Positions 1-8,001 of a stretch of 64,000 nucleotides of DNA are shown one piece after another. The notes below the pieces were generated by a model. That model made no database searches and was not told where the DNA came from. It saw nothing but the letters and a program-made list of their open reading frames with translations. The stretch is from Pseudofrankia sp. DC12 (GTDB lineage Bacteria; Actinomycetota; Actinomycetes; Frankiales; Frankiaceae), in assembly GCF_000966285.1 (NCBI RefSeq), contig NZ_KQ031391.1, positions 864,978 through 928,977 on the forward strand, read 5' to 3'. A program made the position numbers and the translations under genes. Position 1 is the first letter of the stretch, and each line of letters opens with the position of its first letter.

Positions 1-1725
1 CTACCGGGCCGGCACCGCCCGCTGTGGGCCCGGCTGGGGGGCGGGGCGCGGCGGCACTGGCTGTTCGCCGTCCTGCTCGCCGTCGGCGCGGCGCTGCGCG
101 TGCTGCTGATGTACGCCTACCGGCCGGCGTTCGAGTTCTCCGGCGACTCGTACGCGTACCTGACGCTCGCCCACCTCTCGCGGCCGGACCCGATGCGCCC
201 GGCTGGCTATCCGCTGCTGCTGCGGCTGCTCGGCGACGCGGGCGGCCTCGCCATCGTCCCGGCAGCCCAGCACGCCGTCGGGCTGGCCATCGCCGTCGCG
301 CTGTACGCGCTGCTCCTGCATCGCGGCGTGCGACCGGTGGTCGCCGCGCTGGCCACCGCGCCTGTACTACTGGACGCGTACCTGATCGACATCGAGCACT
401 TCGTGATGGCAGAGACGCTGTTCCTGGCGCTGCTGGTCGCGGCCCTGGTGGCGCTGCTCTGGTCGCCACGGCCGTCGGTCCTCGCGTGTGGCCTGGCCGG
501 CCTGGTGCTCGCCGGAGCCGGCCTGGTGCGGACCCTCGGCGTCGTCCTCGGCCTGCTGGCGCTGGCCTACGTCCTGGTGCGGCGGCTGGGCTGGCCGCGG
601 CTCGGGGCGTTCGGGGTGTTCCTCGCCGTGCCGCTGGTGGCCTACGCGAGCTGGTTCCACAGCTACCACGGCAGCTACGCGCTGACCGGGGGCGACGCCG
701 CGTGGCTGTACGGCCGGGTCGCCCCGATCGCGGACTGCTCCCGGCTGGACCTGACGACCGAGCAGCTCGGCCTCTGCTCGCCGCACTCGCCGGCAGACCG
801 GCCGGGCCCGAACTACTACGTCTGGGCCGATACCAGCCCCCGGTTCCAGGTGACGGGCAGCGAACAGCACAAGAACGCGGTGCTGGCCGGCTTCGCCCAC
901 CAGGTGATCCAGCGCCAGCCGGCGGACTACGCCCGGATGGTCGCCGCCGACGTCGGGCACTACTTCCTGCCCGGAAGGAACACCGGCTACCGGGACTGGC
1001 CGGTCGGCTCCTGGCAGTTCCCAACCGCGGACCCGCCGGACTACTGGCATACCAGCGTCCCGCTGCTCGGCCTCGGCGGCGGGCACCCGGCCCGGGTGAT
1101 CAACGAGCCTGAGGCCGGCTGGCTGCGCGCCTACCAGCGGTTCGGCTACGCGCCCGGCCCGCTGCTCGCGGTTCTCGTGGTGCTCGCGCTGGTCGCCACC
1201 GGCCTCGGCCTCCCCCGCCCCCGCCTGTCCCACGGGCGCCTGCGCCGGCCCTGGGTGCTGGCCGCGCCGCCAGCGACCGTCACGGCGGGATCCGACGCCC
1301 GGCCTGGGCCGGCTCCCCGGAAGCCCGCCAGGCCCGCGCTGGAGGGCCTGGCGGCCCTCGGGCTGGGCGAGTCCTTCGCCGACGACCCGGTGACCGTCGT
1401 CCGGGACCGGGGTGACGGCGGCGCGGCGCGGCGGGCCGAAGAGTCCGCACCGCCGTCCCGCCGCGCCGAGCGGCGGGCCGCGCGGCGCGGTCGCCGGGCC
1501 AGCCAGGACCCGGCCGTCACCGAGCGCCGCCGGCTCAGCGCCGACTGCGCACTGCTGGTCGCCCTGGGCGTCACGGTGCTCGTCGTCCCGTCCGCGACGG
1601 TCTGCTTCGACTACCGCTACCTGCTGCCGGCGCTGGTCCTCTTCCCGCCGGCCGCGGCCCTGGCGATCCGCCAGTTCGCCCTGTCCCGCCGAGCCGACCC
1701 GCCGCCACCCCGCCGGCTCGGCTGA
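1..1725 (+). CDS. Polytopic glycosyltransferase-like membrane protein (5' end outside window)
   Basis: The frame is open from the first base, so the N-terminus lies upstream. The visible 574 residues form about ten hydrophobic helices. An acidic first-loop motif (GDSYAYL) is followed by PAGYPLLLRLL, an arrangement typical of GT39/ArnT-like lipid-linked sugar transferases. This suggests transfer from a polyprenyl-phosphate sugar at the outer face of the membrane; the acceptor is unknown. A hydrophilic, Arg/Ala-rich insert of about 110 residues (bases 1215-1545) separates the penultimate and last helices and is probably cytoplasmic. The protein ends in a Pro/Arg-rich tail. Family placement is moderately sure; the specific function is not. 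Confidence 0.7.
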   Translation, partial: LPGRHRPLWARLGGGARRHWLFAVLLAVGAALRVLLMYAYRPAFEFSGDSYAYLTLAHLSRPDPMRPAGYPLLLRLLGDAGGLAIVPAAQHAVGLAIAVALYALLLHRGVRPVVAALATAPVLLDAYLIDIEHFVMAETLFLALLVAALVALLWSPRPSVLACGLAGLVLAGAGLVRTLGVVLGLLALAYVLVRRLGWPRLGAFGVFLAVPLVAYASWFHSYHGSYALTGGDAAWLYGRVAPIADCSRLDLTTEQLGLCSPHSPADRPGPNYYVWADTSPRFQVTGSEQHKNAVLAGFAHQVIQRQPADYARMVAADVGHYFLPGRNTGYRDWPVGSWQFPTADPPDYWHTSVPLLGLGGGHPARVINEPEAGWLRAYQRFGYAPGPLLAVLVVLALVATGLGLPRPRLSHGRLRRPWVLAAPPATVTAGSDARPGPAPRKPARPALEGLAALGLGESFADDPVTVVRDRGDGGAARRAEESAPPSRRAERRAARRGRRASQDPAVTERRRLSADCALLVALGVTVLVVPSATVCFDYRYLLPALVLFPPAAALAIRQFALSRRADPPPPRRLG

Positions 1726-1816
1726 GCCGGGGCGCCTTTCGGCCGGAGCGAGGCGGGCGCGGCCAGCCCGCGCCACGCGTGGGATGACACGGCGGGCCGC
1801 GGCGGTTGGCCCCGAC

Positions 1817-2227
1817 ATGCGCTACGGAGACGACGAGACGGTCCGCGGGCTGCTGGCCGACAGCCACACCTGGGCCGTCGTGGGGCTGTCGGCCAACACG
1901 GGCCGGGTCGCTTACGAGATCGCGCGGTACCTGCGGGAGCACGGCAAGCGGGTGATCCCGGTGCACCCGTCGAAGCCGACGATCGCCGGCGAGCAGGGCT
2001 ACGCGACGGTGACCGCCATCCCGTTCCCGGTCGACGTGGTGGACGTGTTCGTCCGCTCGGAGCTCGCCGGACCGGTGGTCGACGACGCGATCGCCGCCGG
2101 CGCCAGGGGCGTGTGGCTGCAGCTGGGTGTGCGTGACGAGGCGGCGGCGGCTCGCGCCGAGCAGGCCGGCCTGCGGGTCGTGATGGACACCTGCCCCAAG
2201 ATCGAGGCCCCGCTCGTCGGCTGGTAG
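1817..2227 (+). CDS. CoA-binding (Rossmann) domain protein
   Basis: A 136-residue single-domain protein of the CoA_binding family (YccU-like). The nucleotide-binding loop VVGLSANTGRVAYEIARYL is followed by VIPVHPSKPTIAG. The C-terminal half carries GVWLQLGV and VMDTCPKIE, which are usual for these stand-alone proteins related to succinyl-CoA synthetase alpha. Biochemical role is generally unknown. An in-frame ATG at 1784 would add 11 residues; neither start has a good ribosome binding site. It lies between the membrane protein and a HAD phosphatase with no overlap. Confidence 0.85.
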   Translation: MRYGDDETVRGLLADSHTWAVVGLSANTGRVAYEIARYLREHGKRVIPVHPSKPTIAGEQGYATVTAIPFPVDVVDVFVRSELAGPVVDDAIAAGARGVWLQLGVRDEAAAARAEQAGLRVVMDTCPKIEAPLVGW

Positions 2228-2305
2228 CCGGCCCGCCCGGCCCGCGGCCCGGCGAGCGGTCCCGGCACGCGACGATGGGGCCATGACGATGGGCGGCTCG
2301 GCGGC

Positions 2306-3067
2306 ATGACGGCGGACAGCGAGCCCGGCGGCGCGGCAGCGGTGATCTTCGATCTCGACGGTGTGCTGATCGACTCCGAGCAGGTGTGGGACGACATCCG
2401 CAGAGGCCTGGTCGACGAGCGCGGCGGGACCTGGCTGCCGGACAGCACCCGGGCGATGATGGGCATGTCGACGCCGGAGTGGGCCGGCTACCTGGCGGGG
2501 CTGGGCATAGGGATGACAGCCGACGAGGCGGCCGGCGAGGTGCTGCGCCGGCTCGGCGAGCGGTACGGCGAGGCGCCGCCGCTCATCGACGGGGCGGTCG
2601 GCGCCGCGCGGGCGATCGCCGCCCGGCTGCCACTGGCCGTCGCGTCATCGTCGCCACGCGTGATCATCGAGCGGGTGCTGCGCGCCGCCGGGCTCGCCGA
2701 CACGTTCCGGACGTTCGTCTCCTCCGAGGAGGTCGGCCGGGGCAAGCCCGCGCCGGACGTCTACCTGGAGGCCGCCCGCCGGCTCGGCGTCGAGGCCGAC
2801 CGGTGCGTCGCCGTGGAGGACTCGACGAACGGCGTGCGCGCCGCGGTCGCCGCCGGTATGCCGGTGATCGTCGTCCCGAACCGGCACTTCCCACCATCCG
2901 CCGAGTCGGTCGCGCTCACTGCGGCCCGGGTCGAGCACGTCCGCGACCTGACGCCGGCCACGATCCGGGCCGCCTACGGCCGGGCCAGGATTGAGGTGCC
3001 AGGACCGATGTGCCAGGACCGCCCGGCGAGCCAGGCCCAGGGGCGGGGTGAAGGCCGGCCGCTGTGA
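2306..3067 (+). CDS. HAD-superfamily phosphatase (beta-phosphoglucomutase-like)
   Basis: 253 residues. Motif I DLDGVLIDSE (about residues 17-26) supplies the nucleophilic and acid/base aspartates. Motif II is in VASSSPR, motif III is the lysine in GRGKPAPDVY, and motif IV is VEDSTNGVRAA. The helical cap inserted between motifs I and II makes it a subclass IA HAD enzyme such as a sugar phosphatase or phosphoglucomutase-like hydrolase acting on a small cytosolic phosphomonoester. The substrate cannot be told from sequence. The last 25 residues (PMCQDRPASQ...) are low-complexity and poorly conserved in character. Confidence 0.88.
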   Translation: MTADSEPGGAAAVIFDLDGVLIDSEQVWDDIRRGLVDERGGTWLPDSTRAMMGMSTPEWAGYLAGLGIGMTADEAAGEVLRRLGERYGEAPPLIDGAVGAARAIAARLPLAVASSSPRVIIERVLRAAGLADTFRTFVSSEEVGRGKPAPDVYLEAARRLGVEADRCVAVEDSTNGVRAAVAAGMPVIVVPNRHFPPSAESVALTAARVEHVRDLTPATIRAAYGRARIEVPGPMCQDRPASQAQGRGEGRPL

Positions 3068-3116
3068 GGACGACGGGCTCTCGGCCAGGGCCAGGACCTG
3101 AGCGCCCTGATTCACC

Positions 3117-3122
3117 TATGAT
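3117..3122 (+). promoter_or_regulatory. -10 box TATGAT of a predicted leaderless promoter
   Basis: TATGAT is a near-perfect sigma70-type -10 box. Its last base is 6 nt before the GTG at 3129, which would place the transcription start at or next to that GTG. No convincing -35 was seen. Confidence 0.5.
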
Positions 3123-3128
3123 CGGCTC

Positions 3129-3191
3129 GTGCCTGTTCACCCCGTCGAGGCGCCGCGAGCGTCGGCGCGGTCCGGGATCGCCGGGCCGTGA
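3129..3191 (+). CDS. 20-residue leader ORF upstream of RelE/ParE-like gene
   Basis: A GTG placed exactly at the predicted transcription start opens a 20-codon frame (V-P-V-H-P-V-E-A-P-R-A-S ...) ending in TGA at 3189-3191. That stop overlaps the GTG start of the RelE-like gene (GTGA at 3188-3191). The position suggests translational coupling or a leader peptide. It is much too short to be a normal 70-90 residue antitoxin. It could instead be non-coding spacer, with translation starting only at 3188. No homology is claimed. Confidence 0.35.
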   Translation: MPVHPVEAPRASARSGIAGP

Positions 3192-3547
3192 GCGAGAAGT
3201 TCAAGATCGTCCTCGCGCCGTCGGCGCAGAAGGACCTTGAACGGCTGCCCGAGCTGGTCGCCGTCGACGTCCGGCGGCTCCTGGACGGCCCGCTGCCGCG
3301 GGACCCGTACAAGGCGGGCAGGCCGCTCGGCGAGCAGACGGCGAGGACCGACCGCGACCACGGCGAGCGGGGCGCGACCCCGTCGTCGACGATGTTCGAG
3401 GCGACCGGGCACCACTGGCGCATCCTCTACCGGGTCGACGCGAACACCCGCACGATCCGGGTCATGGTCGTCGGCCACCGTCCCCGGGTCGTGCGCCGGC
3501 TGGCCGAGCCACGGTCCGGGCTGCCGTTCGTCGACCGCTTCCGCTGA
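3188..3547 (+). CDS. RelE/ParE-family toxin-like protein
   Basis: 119 residues with the RelE/ParE fold pattern: N-terminal KIVLAPSAQKDLERLPE, then DPYKAGRPLGE, WRILYRVDANTRTIRVMVVGHR and a C-terminal basic tail. These proteins are usually ribosome-dependent mRNA interferases or gyrase poisons paired with an upstream or downstream antitoxin. Here no antitoxin-sized gene adjoins it: only a 20-codon ORF precedes it and the next gene downstream is on the opposite strand. A segment of about 17 polar residues (TARTDRDHGERGATPSS) sits between the PLGE and HHWRILYR strands and looks longer than in typical members. It may be an orphan or domesticated toxin. Confidence 0.75.
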   Translation: MSEKFKIVLAPSAQKDLERLPELVAVDVRRLLDGPLPRDPYKAGRPLGEQTARTDRDHGERGATPSSTMFEATGHHWRILYRVDANTRTIRVMVVGHRPRVVRRLAEPRSGLPFVDRFR

Positions 3548-3593
3548 CCGGCCCGCTCCAGGCGCGGACGAGCCTCACGTAGGGGTGGCGCCC

Positions 3594-3692
3594 GAGGTAA
3601 CCGGGGGCCGGAGGCCGGCACCCGACCACGCCTGCGCACCCGCGCTCAGGCGGCAGCGGTGCCGGAGGTAGGCGGGGCCCGGAGGTCGGCAC
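3594..3692 (+). repeat. Pair of imperfect 28-bp direct repeats
   Basis: Positions 3594-3621 and 3665-3692 share 24 of 28 bases (GAGGTA..CGGGG.CCGGAGG.CGGCAC), 71 bp apart, in the gap downstream of the RelE-like gene. Function unknown; nothing else was recognised in 3548-3759. Confidence 0.5.
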
Positions 3693-3759
3693 ACGGCCGG
3701 CAGCCCCCGGGCCCCGCGTCCACGGCCCGGCTACCGGGCGCGGTGACCGGCCCGCGGGC

Positions 3760-4767
3760 TCACGACGCCCCGCGGGTCTGCTCGAGCTGGGCCAGCGCGT
3801 GCTGCCAGGTGGGCTGCCCGACGAACCGCTCGAACAGCCAGAAGAAGACCTGGAAGTCGAGCACCTTCTTCACCGGTTTCGTCAGCAGCGTCTCGCCCGA
3901 CCGCGCGGTGATGGCCAGCATGCCCTTCGTCACGTACGCGGCGGCGATCCAGGGCTGCGGCGAGATCGCTCTCGGTAGCGTGTGGCAACTCAAGGTAGTC
4001 GGATTCGGTCGGCACGGATAGGCCGGCAGCGATGTGAACCGCCTGTGGTTACTGGGTTTCCGGATCAACTCAAAGTACTTCTCCAGGCCCGACCAGACTG
4101 GAAGCGTAGTTTGATCAATCCGGACTGTTATCTTGCCGCAGCCCTGGGCGGCGATCCCAGGCCAGGCGAGGTCACGGCCGCCAACGCTGATCCCGGCCGG
4201 CCCGAGGGTGAAGGCGCCGAAATCGACGTCCTGCCCGGCGCGCAGCCAGGCGACCCGGCTCGGGAGTTGCCGGACGGCGATCCGGCCCTCGACGTGCCGG
4301 GGAAGCTTCTCGACGTCGCGCGGGGCCGCGTTGAACGTCAGCGAGATCTTCCGTCCCTGCGGCAGGTAGAACACGTAGCTGCCATACATGCCGGTATAGG
4401 AGCCGTTCACGTAACGCTTCGTCCAGGAACTGCCGAGATGCACGACGTCCGACCAGGCGAACGCCTGGGGCGTCCGCCTCGTCAACGAATACGAGACCAG
4501 CCCGCCCTCATGGACATACGTCCACTCGACGGTCTTCACGCCCACCTGGATCAGGACACCGCCGGCGCACGCGGACAGCACCCCGAGAACCGTCGCGAGC
4601 ATCGTCAGGTTCGCGACGCACAGAACGACGCCGAACGCGATCATGCCCAGGCCCAGGACCGGCGGAACGACCGCCGACCAGGCCGGCGTATGCCAGCTCT
4701 CCAGCCCGCCGAGGTCGCGGGCCTCCGCCGCCCGCACAACCTCCGCCGGCGCCGCCTTGTCCGCCAT
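3760..4767 (-). CDS. DUF6585-type membrane protein carrying an in-frame MITE-like insertion
   Basis: The ATG at 4767 is preceded by GGGGAG. Two transmembrane helices (about residues 35-80) are followed by a PH-like domain: GSYTGMYGSYVFYLPQGRKISL, a middle VDFGAFTLGPAGISVGGRDLAW segment and a C-terminal VKKVLDFQVFFWLFERF. From memory this layout matches actinobacterial DUF6585 proteins, in which the GRDLAWP strand leads directly to the GMLAI strand. Here 69 extra codons separate them, matching a 197-bp element plus a 10-bp target duplication (3950-4156). The insert keeps frame and has no stop, so the gene may still give a full-length but altered protein. Function unknown. It is followed on the same strand by no close partner. 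Confidence 0.75.
   Translation of the reverse strand: MADKAAPAEVVRAAEARDLGGLESWHTPAWSAVVPPVLGLGMIAFGVVLCVANLTMLATVLGVLSACAGGVLIQVGVKTVEWTYVHEGGLVSYSLTRRTPQAFAWSDVVHLGSSWTKRYVNGSYTGMYGSYVFYLPQGRKISLTFNAAPRDVEKLPRHVEGRIAVRQLPSRVAWLRAGQDVDFGAFTLGPAGISVGGRDLAWPGIAAQGCGKITVRIDQTTLPVWSGLEKYFELIRKPSNHRRFTSLPAYPCRPNPTTLSCHTLPRAISPQPWIAAAYVTKGMLAITARSGETLLTKPVKKVLDFQVFFWLFERFVGQPTWQHALAQLEQTRGAS
3950..4146. mobile_element. 197-bp MITE-like element with 17-bp TIRs and 10-bp TSD
   Basis: The left terminal inverted repeat CAGGGCTGCGGCGAGAT (3950-3966) matches the reverse complement of the right end (4130-4146) at 16 of 17 bases. The element is flanked by a perfect 10-bp direct repeat GGCGGCGATC at 3940-3949 and 4147-4156. 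The interior is visibly less GC-rich than its surroundings and encodes no transposase. Two internal copies of CAACTCAA(G/A)GTA(G/C)T lie near 3987 and 4068. Size, TIRs and TSD are those of a miniature inverted-repeat transposable element that a transposase making about 10-bp duplications could move in trans. Element plus TSD is 207 bp, a multiple of three. Confidence 0.85.
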
Positions 4768-5163
4768 GGGAGCTCCCCAGTCCACCCGGCCGGCCCGCGC
4801 TCGGCGGGGCCGTCACCGGCCGCGCGGTCATCGCGGACCACCCGGCTTCCCGTCGGACTGGACGCTACCGGCGATTTCGCCGGACGCCTTTCCTGTTTCT
4901 CCAAAGAAGCCGTCAGGGAAAGGACAGTAAAGAACCGGTAACCAGCGGGCGAGGAAATCTCCCGGCAACGGTCACCTGAATCCGCGCCGCCGCCGGCTGA
5001 CCAGGGCGGGTCGCCGGACCGGTCGCGGGCGGCGCCGGTCCCACCGCGGGACGCCGGGTCGGGCGGTCGCCGGCGCGCCGCCGGTCGCATCCCGGGACAG
5101 TCGAAGGCTCTCCGGTCCGGCCGGCCCGTCGTACGGGCCCGCCGGACGCGGCGCCGCCCGCCC
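4768..5163. other. Intergenic region upstream of the DUF6585-type gene
   Basis: About 395 bp between two minus-strand genes. It contains a locally A/T-richer patch (4850-4945), likely to hold the promoter of the 4767 gene, and a small perfect hairpin CCGGCGA-TT-TCGCCGG (4868-4883). No gene was recognised. Confidence 0.5.
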
Positions 5164-5745
5164 TCAGGCGACGTTGACGCCGAAGTCGACCGCGATGCCG
5201 CGCAGCCCGGAGGCGTAGCCCTGCCCCACGGCGCGGAACTTCCACTCGCCGCCATACCGGTACAGCTCGCCGAACAGCATCGCGGTCTCCGTCGACGCGT
5301 CCTCGGTGAGGTCGTACCGGGCGATCTCCAGGCCGGTGTTCGAGTCGACGACCCGGATGAACGCGTCCCTGACCTGGCCGAACGTCTGCCGCCGCTGCTC
5401 GGCGTCGTAGATCGACACCGCGAACACGACCTTGGTCGCCTGCGCGTTCAGCGTGTGCAGGTCGATGGTGATCTGCTCGTCGTCGCCCCCGCCACCACCG
5501 ACCAGGTTGTCGCCCAGATGCTGCACGCTGCCGTCCGGGCTGATCAGGTTGTTGAAGAAGACGAAGTACTGGTCGGACAGCACGCGGCCCCGGTCGTCCA
5601 GCACGATCGCGGACGCGTCGAGGTCATACGCCGCCCCAGACGTCTGGCGCACCTGCCAGCCAAGGCCGACGGTGACTGCGGTCAGGTTCGGTGCGGCCTT
5701 GCTCAGCGAGACATTGCCGCCCTTGGACAAAGACACGGAGGCCAT
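5164..5745 (-). CDS. TerD-family stress protein
   Basis: 193 residues. It begins MASVSLSKGGNVSLSKAAP and contains the TerD signature (YDLDASAIVLD..GRV.SD..FVFFNN), a Gly/Asp run GGGGGDDEQITIDL and the C-terminal GYASGLRGIAVDFGV. TerD proteins bind calcium through the conserved aspartates and are linked to tellurite, phage and general stress responses in the cytoplasm. Streptomyces and Frankia often carry several copies. The ATG at 5745 is preferred over a GTG two codons upstream. A TAGGCT -10 box (5754-5759, minus strand) lies 8 nt before it, suggesting a near-leaderless mRNA. No other ter genes are adjacent. Confidence 0.93.
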   Translation of the reverse strand: MASVSLSKGGNVSLSKAAPNLTAVTVGLGWQVRQTSGAAYDLDASAIVLDDRGRVLSDQYFVFFNNLISPDGSVQHLGDNLVGGGGGDDEQITIDLHTLNAQATKVVFAVSIYDAEQRRQTFGQVRDAFIRVVDSNTGLEIARYDLTEDASTETAMLFGELYRYGGEWKFRAVGQGYASGLRGIAVDFGVNVA

Positions 5746-5751
5746 GCCCAC

Positions 5752-6792
5752 AAAGCCTAGTACCGCCGATACAAATCGGACGACGGAACCCGCCCGCCCG
5801 GTCGGTCAGCGGCCTTGTCGTCAACGGGTCGACTACAGGGCTGTAAAGCCGTTCGCCGGAAAAGCCGAGGCCAGCCTCCCGGCCGTCGCGTCGCCGGGTG
5901 CCACGCGCGGTGGGCGCCGGCCCGATGGTGGCCGGCGCCCTGCACGGCCAGCGGTCCGCCCGGGGCACCGATCGAACCGGGTCGAGCGCCGCGGCCGTCC
6001 CGACCATGATCGCCGATCAGCCGTCGAGCGGCACTCCCGCACGCGGGCCACGGGCTCCGGGGATCACGACGATCGAGGGGCCGAGGAACGCATGCCCGGA
6101 CGGTCGCGGCCGGTCCAGCAACACCGCTGTAACGCGTACTCGCGCCGGCGTGCGGACGATCCGCGGAAAGGGTTCGAATCGAGCTCTGAATTGACGGGCA
6201 ATCGTTGCCGGAGCAATTGCCCCTGGCCATCGAATCGGCGGCGGTGGCCGCATTCGCGTCATCATCGATGACCAGCCCTGGCCGGGGCCTGGCCGGCGGT
6301 GGCCCCCGCCGGCGCCGGCGTGGGAAGCACTGGGGCGACAGGGACTTGCCCGTAAAGGGAGTGCCGCCTGGCTCGGGGGGTACCAGGCGGCACTCGCCTT
6401 GGATAGTGGCACCTCGCCCGGGGTCCGACAAGCCTCGACCCGCTTTTCCAGCCCACCGAGGACGTTCCCGCCAACGTTTCCACACGGCGTGCCGGACGGC
6501 CACAACACAATGTCTGAATGCATGGCCGTTCCCCCGCCGGAAACCCGACGGCCCGACCACTGAAGGACTGTCAACCGGCCTCACCTGAGCGCCGAGTGGA
6601 CCCGCGCCCGCGGCAGGGAGCCGCTGCCGCGCGTGGCCCAGCCAGTACCGCGACCACCAAGGTCCGGCGCAGCGTCCTGATCAGCGTCTTCGCCCGCTCG
6701 CGGCTGCGAATCGGCCCCGGCCGCGACCACCAGGGGAGCGAAACCGAGGTCATGGGGCGCCGGAACCGGCGAACCCGCCGGCGACGGCCCAG
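5752..6792. other. Gene-poor 1-kb region with several inverted repeats
   Basis: No frame here shows convincing coding character in either direction. It holds a 7-bp inverted repeat GGGCAAT/ATTGCCC (6196-6202 and 6216-6222), a patch of lower GC around 6160-6220, and a strong hairpin at 6359-6395 that is listed separately. It could contain a decayed gene or a small RNA. Confidence 0.4.
6359..6395 (-). terminator. Orphan hairpin, 13-bp perfect stem
   Basis: GAGTGCCGCCTGG (6359-6371) pairs perfectly with CCAGGCGGCACTC (6383-6395) around an 11-nt loop containing GGGGGG on the plus strand. On the minus strand the stem is followed by CCCTTT. It is not next to any recognised gene end, so it may terminate an unannotated minus-strand RNA or be part of a structured RNA. 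Confidence 0.4.
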
Positions 6793-8001
6793 CTAACAGG
6801 CGGCGACGGTGGCCGCGCCCTGTTGGGAGGCGGCCCGGCTGTTCAGGTCCTTGACGCTGATCGTGTAGCTCAGCGTGCCGGCCGGCGCCGGTCCAAGCAG
6901 CGCGGCCCAGGTGGACTGGTCGTCGGTCGACGAGGCGAGCTGGAGGGCGAGCGTCGTCGTCGTGCCGTCGGCGGCGGTGACCGTGACGGTCCCGCCGGCC
7001 ATCCCGACCGCGTCCTGGACCTGCACCGTCAGCGGGCCGGTCGCGGGCGCCTGGTCGGTGGCGCACGCCTGCGGGCGCAGGGACGGTGAAGTCACCGAAA
7101 GGATCTTCGGGCCGGCGGTCACGGAGCCCGTGACCTGGATGGTCCCGCCGCCGCTGCCCTTCGCGGCCGTGACGTCGATCGGGACGCTGATCTGGCCGAC
7201 CGGCGCCGCCGACCGGTCAAGCGTGATCACCAGTTCGGTCCGGAAGCCCGGGTCCAGGTGGGTGGTCCGCGGGACCGCCGTGAGCCAGGACGGGAGGCCG
7301 CCGCCGATCCGCAGGTCGACGGCCGCGGTGCCCGACGCGGTCAGGTCGACGCTGTCGGTCGAGTCGACGGACCCGAGGTCGACGCTGGTCCGGCCGAGGG
7401 TGAGGACCGGGCCGGCGGGGCGCGGGCCCGGCTGGCTGACCTGGACAGCCGGGCTCGGCGGCGACGTCGGCGGCGGCGGCGCAGACGAGAGCTGGCTCGG
7501 GAGGATCTCGTGCGCGCCCGGAGCCGGGCTGGCGACGCCGCTGGTCTCCCCGGACGGGGCGCCGGCCTGCGCCGGGGACGGCGCCACCACGGCGACCGGG
7601 CTGCTGGCGCCCGGCCGGCGGCCGGTCGCTCCCGCGCCCGCGGCGGCGGCGTGCCCGCCGCCACCGCTCCGGCTGACCAGCGCGAAGCCGACGATCCCGA
7701 CCACGACACCGAGGGCCACCAGGCAGCCGAACACGATCCGGCCCCAGCGGATCGGCAGGATCCGGCCCGACCGTCCCCACGGCGAGCGGTGGCGCCCGGG
7801 TGGTGGTTCGAACCCGGGACCGGAGCGCATCGCGAGCGGAACGGAGTGTGGGCCGGTCCGTGCGCCGGTCGTGCGTACGCCCTCGGTGCCGAACCTGCCG
7901 GTGGAACCGCTCCTGACCGTCGGGCTGTCGCTGCCGATGGCATTGCCGCGCCGGTTGAGGCCCCCGACGCGTTGCTGCTCCCCCGCCGATCGTTGCTCCA
8001 T
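6793..8001 (-). CDS. Membrane-anchored protein with Pro-rich linker and Ig-like C-terminal domains
   Basis: Starting at the ATG at 8001 it has about 402 residues: a polar, basic cytoplasmic N-terminus, one transmembrane helix (IVFGCLVALGVVVGIVGFALV), a Pro/Ala/Ser-rich linker, a beta-rich domain (LTLGRTSVDLGSVDSTDSVDL...) resembling BACON/Ig-like folds, and a second beta domain ending in a terminal cysteine. It is probably an extracytoplasmic sensory or structural protein. A later ATG at 7830 and a longer frame up to 8178 are possible. Function not recognised. Confidence 0.7.
   Translation of the reverse strand: MEQRSAGEQQRVGGLNRRGNAIGSDSPTVRSGSTGRFGTEGVRTTGARTGPHSVPLAMRSGPGFEPPPGRHRSPWGRSGRILPIRWGRIVFGCLVALGVVVGIVGFALVSRSGGGGHAAAAGAGATGRRPGASSPVAVVAPSPAQAGAPSGETSGVASPAPGAHEILPSQLSSAPPPPTSPPSPAVQVSQPGPRPAGPVLTLGRTSVDLGSVDSTDSVDLTASGTAAVDLRIGGGLPSWLTAVPRTTHLDPGFRTELVITLDRSAAPVGQISVPIDVTAAKGSGGGTIQVTGSVTAGPKILSVTSPSLRPQACATDQAPATGPLTVQVQDAVGMAGGTVTVTAADGTTTTLALQLASSTDDQSTWAALLGPAPAGTLSYTISVKDLNSRAASQQGAATVAAC

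Noticed and set aside
5830-5850. CAGGGCTG at 5833 as a second copy of the MITE end
   Set aside because: Only the first eight bases match; the rest of the 17-bp end and a partner end are missing.
6168-6180. GGTTCGAATC resembles a tRNA T-loop
   Set aside because: The flanking bases do not form a T-stem, and no acceptor, D or anticodon arm fits around it.
6017-6574. A 185-codon minus-strand frame in the gene-poor region
   Set aside because: It reads straight through the 13-bp hairpin, shows no domain or consistent codon bias and has no ribosome site.
7801-7825. GTGGTTCGAACCCGGGACC looks like a tRNA T-arm
   Set aside because: It lies within the coding frame of the membrane-anchored protein and has no matching cloverleaf upstream.
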